From Bacteroidota bacterium (GTDB taxonomy: Bacteria; Bacteroidota; Bacteroidia; Flavobacteriales; Weeksellaceae), in the NCBI GenBank assembly GCA_023399675.1, contig JAEWOM010000230.1, forward strand, positions 1 to 5,411: a DNA stretch of 5,411 bases. Direction: 5' to 3'. Position numbers and translations under genes: made by a program. The notes under the pieces are model-generated. The model was not told the DNA's origin and made no database searches. It saw only the letters and a list, made by a program, of their open reading frames with translations. This document shows, in pieces, positions 1 through 5,411 of the stretch (positions are counted from its first letter, which is position 1; every line of letters begins with the position of its first letter).

Positions 1-1438
1 CGAAGGAAAATCCCATTTTGTAAAATTCCACTGGAAACCGTTACTGGGCGTTCATTCCGTTTGCTGGGATGAAGCGACGAAAATATCAGGAAAAGATCCC
101 GATTTTCACCGACGCGACCTGTGGGAAAATATCGAACAGGGCAATTATCCTGAATGGGAACTCGGTCTGCAGATCGTTCCGGAAGAAGATGAATTTAAAT
201 TTGATTTCGACCTGCTCGATCCTACGAAACTGATTCCTGAAGAACTCGTTCCGGTAAAAATTGTCGGAAAAATGACACTGAACAGAAATCCTGACAATTT
301 CTTTGCTGAAACCGAACAGGTGGCGTTCCATCCGGGACACATCGTTCCCGGAATCGATTTCACGAACGATCCGCTGCTTCAGGGACGTCTTTTTTCCTAT
401 ACCGATACACAGCTTTCACGTCTTGGAAGTCCGAATTTCCACGAAATTCCGATCAACCGTTCCGTTGCACCAGTTCACAATAACCAGCGCGATGCGCATA
501 TGAGAATGACGGTGAACAAAGGCAAAACCGCATACCACCCGAACAGCCTCGGCGGCGGCTGTCCTTATCAGGCGATGATGAAAGACGGTGGATTCACCAG
601 TTTTCCGGAAAGAATTGATGCACATAAAATCAGGAACAGAAGTGAAAGTTTCAGCGATCATTTCAGTCAGCCCAAACTGTTCATGAATTCACTCACAAAA
701 CATGAAAAACGCCATATGATAGAAGCGTTTGCTTTTGAGTTGAGTAAAGTAACTTATGACCATGTAAAAGAACGCGTATGTCATAATCTTAATATGATTG
801 ATCAGGATGTGGCCAAAAAAGTAGCTGAAAAACTCGGAATTACGATTCCGGAAACTGTAGATCTGCCGGTAAACCAGAATATCGGTGCCGACGAAGATCC
901 GAAAAATCATCAGCCTAAAGATGCCAATTCAGTAAAGGAAAAATCGGAAAAAATTTCGATGACTGCACATAACAAAGGAGATATCAAAACCCGCGTGATT
1001 GGTGTTATCTGCGATAACGGTGTTGATGAAACATCGTTGAACAGTTATAAAGACGCGCTGGAAAAAGAGGGTGCCATGTGCAAGATTATCGCTCCGAAAG
1101 GCGGCATAATTAAAGGAAGCGACGGTACAGAACTGAAAGTCGACGAGAATTTCCTTACTGTTACCTCCGTGGTTTTTGATGCCATGTTCGTTCCGGACGG
1201 AATTTCCGAAGAGGTCATCAGTCATGGAGTTGCAAAACATCTGCTCCAGGAAACATTTAAGCACTGTAAAGCTATCGCTGTCGAAGGAACCGGAAAAAAG
1301 CTTCTGGATAAAACCGAAATTCCGCAGGATAAAAAGGATTCGGCATTGATCATTGACCGGTCTCCGGCAGATTTCGTAAAAGCAATCGCCGCAGGAAGAA
1401 ACTGGGAAAGAGAATTGGATCCGGCAATTCCTGCGTAG
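1..1438 (+). CDS. katE: Large-subunit (clade 2, HPII/KatE-type) catalase, 5' end cut by the window
   Basis: Haem catalase that converts hydrogen peroxide to water and oxygen in the cytoplasm. The frame is open from base 2, giving 478 visible residues; by comparison with the roughly 750-residue E. coli HPII about the first 280 residues are outside, including the distal catalytic His and Asn. An internal ATG at 272 is not the start, because catalase sequence continues upstream of it (FVKFHWKPL, DPDFHRRDLW, EEDEFKFDFDLLDPTKLIPEE). The proximal haem-ligand motif RLFSYTDTQ puts the ligand Tyr at visible residue 133 (398-400). A His 23 residues earlier in AFHPGH (329-331) matches the HPII His that is covalently linked to this Tyr. 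After a charged linker, about residues 330-478 form the C-terminal flavodoxin/DJ-1-like domain typical of large catalases; its nucleophile-elbow region reads AVEGTG, with no Cys. A terminator-like hairpin follows the TAG stop. The family call is very secure. Confidence 0.97.
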   Translation, partial: EGKSHFVKFHWKPLLGVHSVCWDEATKISGKDPDFHRRDLWENIEQGNYPEWELGLQIVPEEDEFKFDFDLLDPTKLIPEELVPVKIVGKMTLNRNPDNFFAETEQVAFHPGHIVPGIDFTNDPLLQGRLFSYTDTQLSRLGSPNFHEIPINRSVAPVHNNQRDAHMRMTVNKGKTAYHPNSLGGGCPYQAMMKDGGFTSFPERIDAHKIRNRSESFSDHFSQPKLFMNSLTKHEKRHMIEAFAFELSKVTYDHVKERVCHNLNMIDQDVAKKVAEKLGITIPETVDLPVNQNIGADEDPKNHQPKDANSVKEKSEKISMTAHNKGDIKTRVIGVICDNGVDETSLNSYKDALEKEGAMCKIIAPKGGIIKGSDGTELKVDENFLTVTSVVFDAMFVPDGISEEVISHGVAKHLLQETFKHCKAIAVEGTGKKLLDKTEIPQDKKDSALIIDRSPADFVKAIAAGRNWERELDPAIPA

Positions 1439-1484
1439 ATTTATAAAATTTTCTTAAAGTTTAAACATAATCACTTATAATGAT

Positions 1485-1513
1485 AAAGGCGGCAACATTC
1501 TTGCTGCCTTTTT
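1485..1513 (+). terminator. Intrinsic terminator-like hairpin after katE
   Basis: An 11-bp stem (1485-1495 with 1501-1511, AAAGGCGGCAA against TTGCTGCCTTT, one G-U pair) closes a 5-nt loop (CATTC) and runs into TTTTT ending at 1513. The GC-rich stem core plus T-run is the classic Rho-independent form. It begins 46 nt after the katE stop, but only 20 nt separate it from the next start codon, so it could also be a leaky attenuator or a 5'-UTR hairpin of the following gene. Confidence 0.8.
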
Positions 1514-1533
1514 CGTATTAAAAAATTAAATTT

Positions 1534-2070
1534 ATGGCAACATTAAGCAATAAGACAATTGCAGTATTGGCTGCAGACGGTTACGAACAGAGTGAGTTGG
1601 AACAGCCGGTAGCAGCGCTGAAAAAAGAGGGAGCCACCGTAGAAATTGTTTCCCTGAAAGCAGGTGAAATAAAAGCGATGAAAGATCATGAATGGAGCAC
1701 GTCGGTGAAAGTAGATAAAACCGTTTCCGATGTTAAAGCTGCTGATTATGACGGACTGGTACTCCCCGGCGGTGTTTTGAATCCCGATGCAGTGCGTGCT
1801 GACAAAGATGCGGTGAAATTTGTAAAAGATTTCTTCACGAATAATAAACCCGTAGCAGCAATTTGCCATGGTCCGCAGACATTGATCGATGCAGAGGTGG
1901 TAAGCGGTAAGAAAATGACTTCCTATAAAGCCATTTCGAAAGATCTGGAGAATGCCGGCGCAAAATGGGAAGATTCCGAAGTGGTAACTGACGGAAATCT
2001 TACAACCAGCCGCAAGCCGGATGATTTACCAGCCTTCAACGCAAGGATGATTGAAGAATTCAGTAAATAA
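1534..2070 (+). CDS. DJ-1/PfpI family protein (YhbO/YfkM-like stress protein, class I glutamine amidotransferase-like fold)
   Basis: A stand-alone 178-residue single-domain protein, the usual length for the PfpI/YhbO group. Members are reported as stress-protection proteins with peptidase, glyoxalase or deglycase activities; the true activity is debated for many. The nucleophile elbow is AICHGP with Cys111 and His112 (Cys codon 1864-1866). The conserved acidic partner is Glu18 in DGYEQSELE near the N-terminus, and the LVLPGG strand-turn lies at 75-80. The C-terminal half (TSYKAISKDLENAGAKW, VTDGNLTTSR) matches the PfpI pattern. There is no signal peptide, so it is probably cytoplasmic. The ATG is preceded by an A/T-rich stretch (AAAAAATTAAATTT-like) and no Shine-Dalgarno, as expected in Bacteroidota. 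It lies 95 nt behind katE in the same direction, which suggests an oxidative or carbonyl stress role. The family is secure; substrate and exact subfamily name are not. Confidence 0.95.
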   Translation: MATLSNKTIAVLAADGYEQSELEQPVAALKKEGATVEIVSLKAGEIKAMKDHEWSTSVKVDKTVSDVKAADYDGLVLPGGVLNPDAVRADKDAVKFVKDFFTNNKPVAAICHGPQTLIDAEVVSGKKMTSYKAISKDLENAGAKWEDSEVVTDGNLTTSRKPDDLPAFNARMIEEFSK

Positions 2071-2080
2071 TACAAATATT

Positions 2081-2108
2081 ACTGCCTGGAAAAATAGGCA
2101 GTTTTTTT
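2081..2108 (+). terminator. Intrinsic terminator-like hairpin directly before the next start codon
   Basis: A perfect 7-bp stem ACTGCCT (2081-2087) with AGGCAGT (2096-2102) closes an 8-nt A-rich loop and leads into seven T residues (2102-2108). It starts 11 nt after the stop of the DJ-1 family gene and fits its Rho-independent terminator. The last T is immediately followed by the ATG at 2109-2111, leaving no room for a separate promoter or leader of the next gene between them. Confidence 0.8.
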
Positions 2109-2714
2109 ATGAAAAATAAAATACCGGAACAGTACAGTGGTGCCAAAAGCGATACGGTTTCAAAAATTGAACTTGAGTCCGAAGAAATGGCCGTCAACCA
2201 CTTCGAAACAGTAAAGAAACGATTCCTTGATGTAAATTCCTGGGAAATGTTTGCAGGAGAGGAAAAAGCTTCATTTTCATTGCGGGACAAAAATGGTGAT
2301 TTGCTACTGCGAAATCCGCAGGTCGGTGATTATTTCAGGATAAAGATTCCGGGACTCCATAATGTGGATGGTGACGGTTTTGACTGGGTGAACATCGAAA
2401 AATTTGAGGAGGAAAACAAACCGCATCAGTCGTGCATTTATATCAGGGTGCGGCCTTCAGCAAATCCTACGCAGGAAAGCGATAAAACAAACCATTTTTT
2501 CTGTGATAAAGCGACCTCTAATTTTATGATCAGACGGGAGAACAATACCGTTTTCGCAGAAGTTCACGGTAGAAATGAAGAACCGAATACCGAGAATGTT
2601 TCTGCCTTGGAAAAAGTCCGGAATCTACTGGTTGCGGTTGGCGGAATAATCGCCGGCAGTAAATTTCAGTGGAAATCGCTAACTGAAGGACTTATCAAGA
2701 AAAATGAGAATTAA
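2109..2714 (+). CDS. Conserved-looking cytoplasmic protein of unknown function (201 aa)
   Basis: I cannot assign a domain family. The 201-residue product has no signal peptide and no convincing membrane span, and is rich in Glu, Lys and Asn. Residues about 27-55 look helical (MAVNHFETVKKRF...). A compact beta-rich middle follows (LLLRNPQVGDYFRIKIPG, DGFDWVNIEKFEEE, CIYIRVRPSANP, HFFCDKATSNFMIRR, TVFAEVHGRNEEPNTEN). The C-terminal helix carries an Ala/Gly/Ile-rich stretch, then the end KFQWKSLTEGLIKK. The pattern resembles a recurrent Bacteroidota hypothetical family as I remember it, which I could not check. The ATG at 2109 abuts the T-run of a terminator-like hairpin; an in-frame ATG at 2187 (residue 27) is the alternative start. 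I prefer 2109 because residues 5-26 (IPEQYSGAKSDTVSKIELES) look like real protein with family-like character. Codon use resembles the neighbours, so coding is likely. Confidence 0.82.
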   Translation: MKNKIPEQYSGAKSDTVSKIELESEEMAVNHFETVKKRFLDVNSWEMFAGEEKASFSLRDKNGDLLLRNPQVGDYFRIKIPGLHNVDGDGFDWVNIEKFEEENKPHQSCIYIRVRPSANPTQESDKTNHFFCDKATSNFMIRRENNTVFAEVHGRNEEPNTENVSALEKVRNLLVAVGGIIAGSKFQWKSLTEGLIKKNEN

Positions 2715-2772
2715 ATTTTTCAGACAATACAATCAATCAAATATGAAGTCCGGTGCAGCAAATAAATTTCGT

Positions 2773-2780
2773 TATATTTA
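2773..2780 (+). promoter_or_regulatory. Possible Bacteroidota-type -7 element before the sirtuin gene
   Basis: TATATTTA matches seven of eight positions of the Bacteroidota -7 consensus TAnnTTTG and lies 13 nt before the ATG at 2794, which would give a leader of under about ten nucleotides. No clear TTG-type -33 element is seen 19-21 nt upstream, and the surroundings are A/T-rich, so a chance match is quite possible. The 79-nt gap 2715-2793 shows no hairpin terminator. Confidence 0.25.
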
Positions 2781-2793
2781 AGTAAAAATATTT

Positions 2794-3474
2794 ATGAAGA
2801 AGAAATTAGTTGTTTTATCGGGTGCTGGAATCTCCGCCGAAAGCGGTATCAAAACTTTCCGGGATTCCAACGGACTCTGGGAAAATCACCGTGTGGAAGA
2901 CGTTGCAAGTCCCGAAGGATTTGCCAGAAATCCGCAGCTTGTACTCGATTTTTATAACCTGAGAAGAAAACAGTTGAAAGATGTACTGCCCAACCAAGCA
3001 CATCGTATTCTGGCAGAACTCGAGGAAGATTTCGACGTACACATCATCACACAGAATGTGGACGATCTGCATGAGAGAGCAGGTTCCACGCAGGTTTTGC
3101 ATTTGCATGGCGAATTACTGAAAGCACGACCCGTAAACTCCGACACCAAAATTATTCCCTGGGAAAACGATCTTAATATCGGAGATCTTAATTTCGAAGG
3201 TATTCAGCTTCGGCCTCATATCGTTTGGTTTGGCGAAATGGTACCGGAAATGGACCGCGCGATGCAAATTGCGGAAACTGCAGATATATTCCTCGTCATC
3301 GGTACATCCATGCAGGTTTATCCTGCAGCAGGATTAATACATTACGTGCCGGATCATTGCGAAATTTTTGTAATCGATCCAATGCTCGAGCAGCAATATG
3401 CACGCTCCGAAAACTGTTTCAAATGTTCGGCAACTGAAGGGATGAAACAACTGAAAGAACGGTTACGTTCATAA
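2794..3474 (+). CDS. cobB: Sir2 family NAD-dependent protein deacylase (class III, SIRT5/CobB-like), lacking the zinc cysteines
   Basis: A 226-residue cytoplasmic sirtuin that uses NAD+ to remove acyl groups from lysines, releasing nicotinamide and O-acyl-ADP-ribose. The Rossmann NAD-binding motif is GAGISAESGI (10-19), followed by TFRD (21-24). TQNVDDLHERAG (85-96) and the catalytic base His104 in HLHGE form the active site. VWFGE (143-147), GTSMQVYPAAG (169-179) and VIDP (192-195) complete the NAD pocket. FYNLRR supplies Tyr54 and Arg57, the Tyr-x-x-Arg pair that in SIRT5 and E. coli CobB binds succinyl or malonyl groups, so desuccinylation is likely alongside deacetylation. The small-domain region 109-138 has the usual length but no cysteine, so the four-Cys zinc site is absent. 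The start ATG agrees with the normal position of the GAGIS motif. Neighbours give little hint; the gene stands alone between an unknown protein and a convergent operon. Confidence 0.96.
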   Translation: MKKKLVVLSGAGISAESGIKTFRDSNGLWENHRVEDVASPEGFARNPQLVLDFYNLRRKQLKDVLPNQAHRILAELEEDFDVHIITQNVDDLHERAGSTQVLHLHGELLKARPVNSDTKIIPWENDLNIGDLNFEGIQLRPHIVWFGEMVPEMDRAMQIAETADIFLVIGTSMQVYPAAGLIHYVPDHCEIFVIDPMLEQQYARSENCFKCSATEGMKQLKERLRS

Positions 3475-3567
3475 AAGCAAAAGCCGACCAAAATTTGACC
3501 AGCAATTGAAATCATCATTGGTGTGCTCGTCCTTAAAGCTATTCAAAGGTAGAGCTCCTTCTGAAAT

Positions 3568-3592
3568 AAAAAGGGGAAAATTCCCCTTTTTT
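3568..3592. terminator. Bidirectional palindromic terminator between convergent genes
   Basis: The palindrome AAAAAGGGGA-AAAT-TCCCCTTTTT (3568-3591, plus one more T at 3592) forms a 10-bp stem with a tetraloop and has a T-run on the 3' side in both orientations. It lies 93 nt after the sirtuin stop and directly next to the response-regulator stop codon (TGA at 3594-3592 on the minus strand). It therefore can end transcription from both sides. The remaining gap 3475-3567 shows nothing else recognisable. Confidence 0.88.
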
Positions 3593-4239
3593 CAGTCAAG
3601 ATTATTTTTCAGTGCAAACATCACAACGCCTACCCTGCTGCGCACGTTCAGTTTGGCGAAAAGCTGATCGCGGTAATTATCCACTGTTTTCGGACTCAGG
3701 TTCATCACCGAGGCTATTTCCTTATAAGTCATTTCTGTGCAGGACAGTTTGATCAGTTGCCTTTCTTTTTCCTTGAGATCTGCAATAATCGTCTGCGCTT
3801 CCAGCCGCTGTGTTTTTGCTTTGAGCGCAGATTCTGCAATTGGTCCGTCCGCGTGGAGGTAGCCATACTTATGTACGGTATTGATTGCGGCAAAAAGTAC
3901 ATCGGAAGTCATGTCTTTCAGCAGATATCCTTTGGCACCTGCTTTAAGCATTTTGATGATGTTTTCCTCACCATCTTCCATTGTTAATGCAAGAACACGC
4001 ACATCGGGATAATTCTTTGTAATTTCACGGGTAGTTTCAATACCGTTCATTATCGGCATATTGACATCCATCAGCACAATTTCGGGCGGTTCTGCTCCTT
4101 TCTTGAGGTGCTGAAGAAATGCGTCACCGTTCGGGCAGGTCATTACCACTTCAAAATCAGGGTTGGTACTCAGCAGATTCTCCAAAGCGCTGGAAACCAT
4201 TTGATGATCGTCTACGATTGCTATTCTAATTTTTTCCAT
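3592..4239 (-). CDS. NarL/LuxR-family two-component response regulator
   Basis: A 215-residue DNA-binding response regulator, the standard length for the NarL/FixJ group. The receiver domain (about 1-122) has the acidic pair Asp10/Asp11, the phospho-acceptor Asp58 in VLMDVNMP, Thr86 and Lys108 in YLLKD, so all phosphorylation-site residues are present. A linker (about 123-150) leads to a C-terminal LuxR-type helix-turn-helix (about 151-212). Its key pattern is LKEKERQLIKLSCTEMTYK, then EIA, and SPKTVDNYRDQLFAKL as recognition helix region. It is the last gene of a leftward operon and its ATG overlaps the 3' end of the kinase gene by 14 nt, so it is the clear cognate partner. Target genes cannot be read from the window. 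A bidirectional terminator directly follows the stop. Confidence 0.96.
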   Translation of the reverse strand: MEKIRIAIVDDHQMVSSALENLLSTNPDFEVVMTCPNGDAFLQHLKKGAEPPEIVLMDVNMPIMNGIETTREITKNYPDVRVLALTMEDGEENIIKMLKAGAKGYLLKDMTSDVLFAAINTVHKYGYLHADGPIAESALKAKTQRLEAQTIIADLKEKERQLIKLSCTEMTYKEIASVMNLSPKTVDNYRDQLFAKLNVRSRVGVVMFALKNNLD

Positions 4240-5014
4240 TTGACTTTTCGTTTTGGTATGCGATGTTTATGGTAGTTCCCTCTCCCACGACTGATTTTAC
4301 CGAGAATTTGGCTCCCACAACCGTTGCCCGGTTTTCCATATTGGATAATCCGCTGCCAGCAGACCGATTGTCATTAAAACCCACGCCGTCATCTGCAACT
4401 TTTATCAGAATTGTCCTTGGATTGGACTGAATTCTAATCACAAGATTAGCAGCTTTGGAATGTTTGAGCGAATTATTGAGACATTCCTGCACAATGCGGA
4501 ATAAAATCAGAGCATGTTCTTTAGGCATCCGGCATTCTTCACCGGAGTTCTCAAAGGTAATAGCCGGAATTTTGAGTTTTTTAATTCTGGTTACTTCCAG
4601 TTCGATGCTTTCTATCAGGCCGAAGAACTCTACCTGACCTGAAATAAATGTCCGGGAAAGATTCCGGATATCTTGAATGCATTCACCGATAATATTATTG
4701 ATTTCCTGAACGTCTTCCTGCAGTTCCACCTGAACTTTGGAGACCAGCATGTTATTCATCAGTTTTGCAACAGACAATTTCTGTCCAAGATCGTCATGTA
4801 GTTCCTGTCCGACATAGGTCAGCGTCTGTTCTTTTATTTCGATTTGAGACTTTGAAAGTTCCTGCTGGAATTTTGCCTGCTCAATTTTCTGCTGAATAAT
4901 AAATTTCGCTTTTTTCCTCAGGAATTTACTGTAAACCAAAGCCAGCATCATTACCAGCATCAACAGAATAACTGTTACGATAATGACGAATAGTTTGCTG
5001 TCAATGGATTCCAT
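4226..5014 (-). CDS. Membrane-anchored sensor histidine kinase, HisKA_3 / NarX-DesK type
   Basis: A 262-residue kinase expected to autophosphorylate and pass phosphate to the response regulator encoded just downstream. One N-terminal membrane helix lies at about residues 8-28 and only about seven residues precede it, so there is essentially no extracytoplasmic sensor. A charged Gln/Lys/Glu-rich stretch (about 34-66) probably forms a signalling coiled coil. The H-box is GQELHDDLGQKLS with phospho-acceptor His73, the HisKA_3 form. The HATPase_c domain (about 165-255) has the N-box QECLNNSLKHSKA (Asn181/Asn182), G1 motif DDGVGF (209-214) and G2 motif GSGLSNMENR (221-230). All catalytic elements look intact. 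The ATG overlaps the upstream membrane-protein gene by 14 nt, and the TAG stop overlaps the response-regulator start by 14 nt, implying translational coupling. The signal sensed is unknown and may come from the upstream membrane protein. Confidence 0.95.
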   Translation of the reverse strand: MESIDSKLFVIIVTVILLMLVMMLALVYSKFLRKKAKFIIQQKIEQAKFQQELSKSQIEIKEQTLTYVGQELHDDLGQKLSVAKLMNNMLVSKVQVELQEDVQEINNIIGECIQDIRNLSRTFISGQVEFFGLIESIELEVTRIKKLKIPAITFENSGEECRMPKEHALILFRIVQECLNNSLKHSKAANLVIRIQSNPRTILIKVADDGVGFNDNRSAGSGLSNMENRATVVGAKFSVKSVVGEGTTINIAYQNEKSNGKN

Positions 5015-5411
5015 GGTCTACTTTTGGAGCCTCCCGCTTACGGGCAAGAAAGATTCCTACTAATATACCACAATAACCAATAATATTAACCGAAAAAAGC
5101 AAAATTTCAACTATTTTTTTGTCAACATCAGAATCTATATAAAATCTGAAATACATGACGGGAAAAAGTCCGGCATATATAAACAACAGTCCAAAGGCAA
5201 CATAAAACGGGTAATACGTCAGAATATTCAGGATCGTATCAGAATTGTACATTTCATATAAAAATACGACGATTGAGATGATTAATAAGGTGAAGCAGGT
5301 GTAGAGTGGCCAACCTTTCAGCGTCTCCCGAAATTCACCGCTTACGATTAAACCTGTAGCTACCGTGAGAATATTGGCGATCAGCAAGACAGTCTGAATC
5401 TTCTTAAACAG
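5001..5411 (-). CDS. Multi-pass integral membrane protein, possible sensory partner of the kinase; 5' end cut by the window
   Basis: The frame is open to the right edge (136 visible residues ending in TGA). A TTG at 5387-5385 could be read as a start, but the frame continues upstream as LFKKIQTV with helix-like character, so I treat the gene as truncated by the window. Four hydrophobic spans are visible at about residues 6-24, 35-55, 60-88 and 98-123, numbered from 5411. They are joined by short loops, and the tail ARKREAPKVDHGIH is probably cytoplasmic by the positive-inside rule. No enzymatic motif, extracytoplasmic domain or known family is recognised. It is the promoter-proximal visible gene of the operon and overlaps the kinase start by 14 nt. 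The context suggests it senses or transmits a membrane signal to a kinase that lacks its own sensor; that role is inference. The operon promoter is outside the window. Confidence 0.85.
   Translation of the reverse strand: MFKKIQTVLLIANILTVATGLIVSGEFRETLKGWPLYTCFTLLIISIVVFLYEMYNSDTILNILTYYPFYVAFGLLFIYAGLFPVMYFRFYIDSDVDKKIVEILLFSVNIIGYCGILVGIFLARKREAPKVDHGIH

Noticed and set aside
272..274. ATG at 272 as the catalase start
   Set aside because: Conserved catalase sequence continues in frame to the left edge of the window, so this is an internal methionine.
929..1264. 111-codon open frame on the minus strand inside katE
   Set aside because: It lies opposite well-conserved catalase sequence, has no recognisable domain and has a Cys/Phe/His-rich composition typical of antisense frames.
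1476..1481. TATAAT box between katE and the DJ-1 gene
   Set aside because: A match to the proteobacterial -10, not to the Bacteroidota TAnnTTTG element. Transcription from it would begin inside the hairpin at 1485-1511, and no matching upstream element is seen.
1543..1869. 108-codon minus-strand open frame inside the DJ-1 family gene
   Set aside because: Shadow of a gene with intact family motifs; the translated sequence is unlike a folded protein.
2743..2781. A 12-codon ATG-started mini-ORF before the sirtuin (MKSGAANKFRYI)
   Set aside because: Too short to judge, no ribosome-binding signal, and it overlaps the possible -7 element; chance is the simplest explanation.
2815..3149. Two minus-strand open frames (97 and 65 codons) inside the sirtuin gene
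   Set aside because: Both overlap the conserved NAD-binding core of the sirtuin and show no motifs.
3475..3567. Possible small RNA or structured element in the convergent gap
   Set aside because: Only short, weak self-complementary pieces were found apart from the clear terminator; there is no promoter-like sequence to support an RNA gene.
5385..5387. TTG as start of the membrane protein
   Set aside because: The frame stays open to the window edge and starting here would cut into the first hydrophobic segment; a truncated longer gene is more likely.

Overview
The window looks like chromosomal DNA from a Bacteroidota bacterium, most likely a flavobacterium of the Chryseobacterium/Weeksellaceae type. 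Start codons are preceded by A/T-rich stretches instead of Shine-Dalgarno sequences, and the proteins have a flavobacterial character: a sirtuin lacking zinc-ribbon cysteines, a HisKA_3 kinase, and an unrecognised 201-residue protein of a type I associate with this group. The taxonomic call is inference from style, not from a marker gene.

Left part (1-2714, + strand): the 3' two thirds of a large-subunit KatE/HPII-type catalase, cut by the left window edge, then a stand-alone DJ-1/PfpI-family protein, then a cytoplasmic protein of unknown function. Intrinsic-terminator-like hairpins lie between katE and the DJ-1 gene and between the DJ-1 gene and the unknown gene. Both sit unusually close to the next start codon (20 nt and 0 nt). 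The catalase itself ends in a degenerate DJ-1-fold domain, so the DJ-1 fold occurs twice in succession. The theme is peroxide and reactive-carbonyl stress.

Middle (2794-3474, + strand): a class III (SIRT5/CobB-like) NAD-dependent protein deacylase. It has the Tyr-x-x-Arg signature linked to desuccinylation and demalonylation but no zinc-binding cysteines. A palindromic GC-core hairpin at 3568-3592 serves as a shared terminator for this gene and the convergent operon.

Right part (3592-5411, - strand): a tightly packed three-gene operon reading leftwards. It encodes a multi-pass membrane protein (cut by the right window edge), a small one-TM HisKA_3 histidine kinase without a recognisable sensor domain, and a NarL/LuxR-type response regulator. 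Each junction is an overlap of exactly 14 nt. The likely reading is a two-component system whose sensory membrane part may be on a separate polypeptide. Its stimulus and targets cannot be read from this window, and the operon promoter lies beyond the right edge.

No tRNA, rRNA, CRISPR array, insertion sequence or phage gene was seen. No gap between genes exceeds about 120 bases. The window is mostly ordinary core or stress-response content. The points most worth a second look are the hairpins abutting start codons, the zinc-less deacylase, the split sensor/kinase arrangement and the unknown 201-residue protein.
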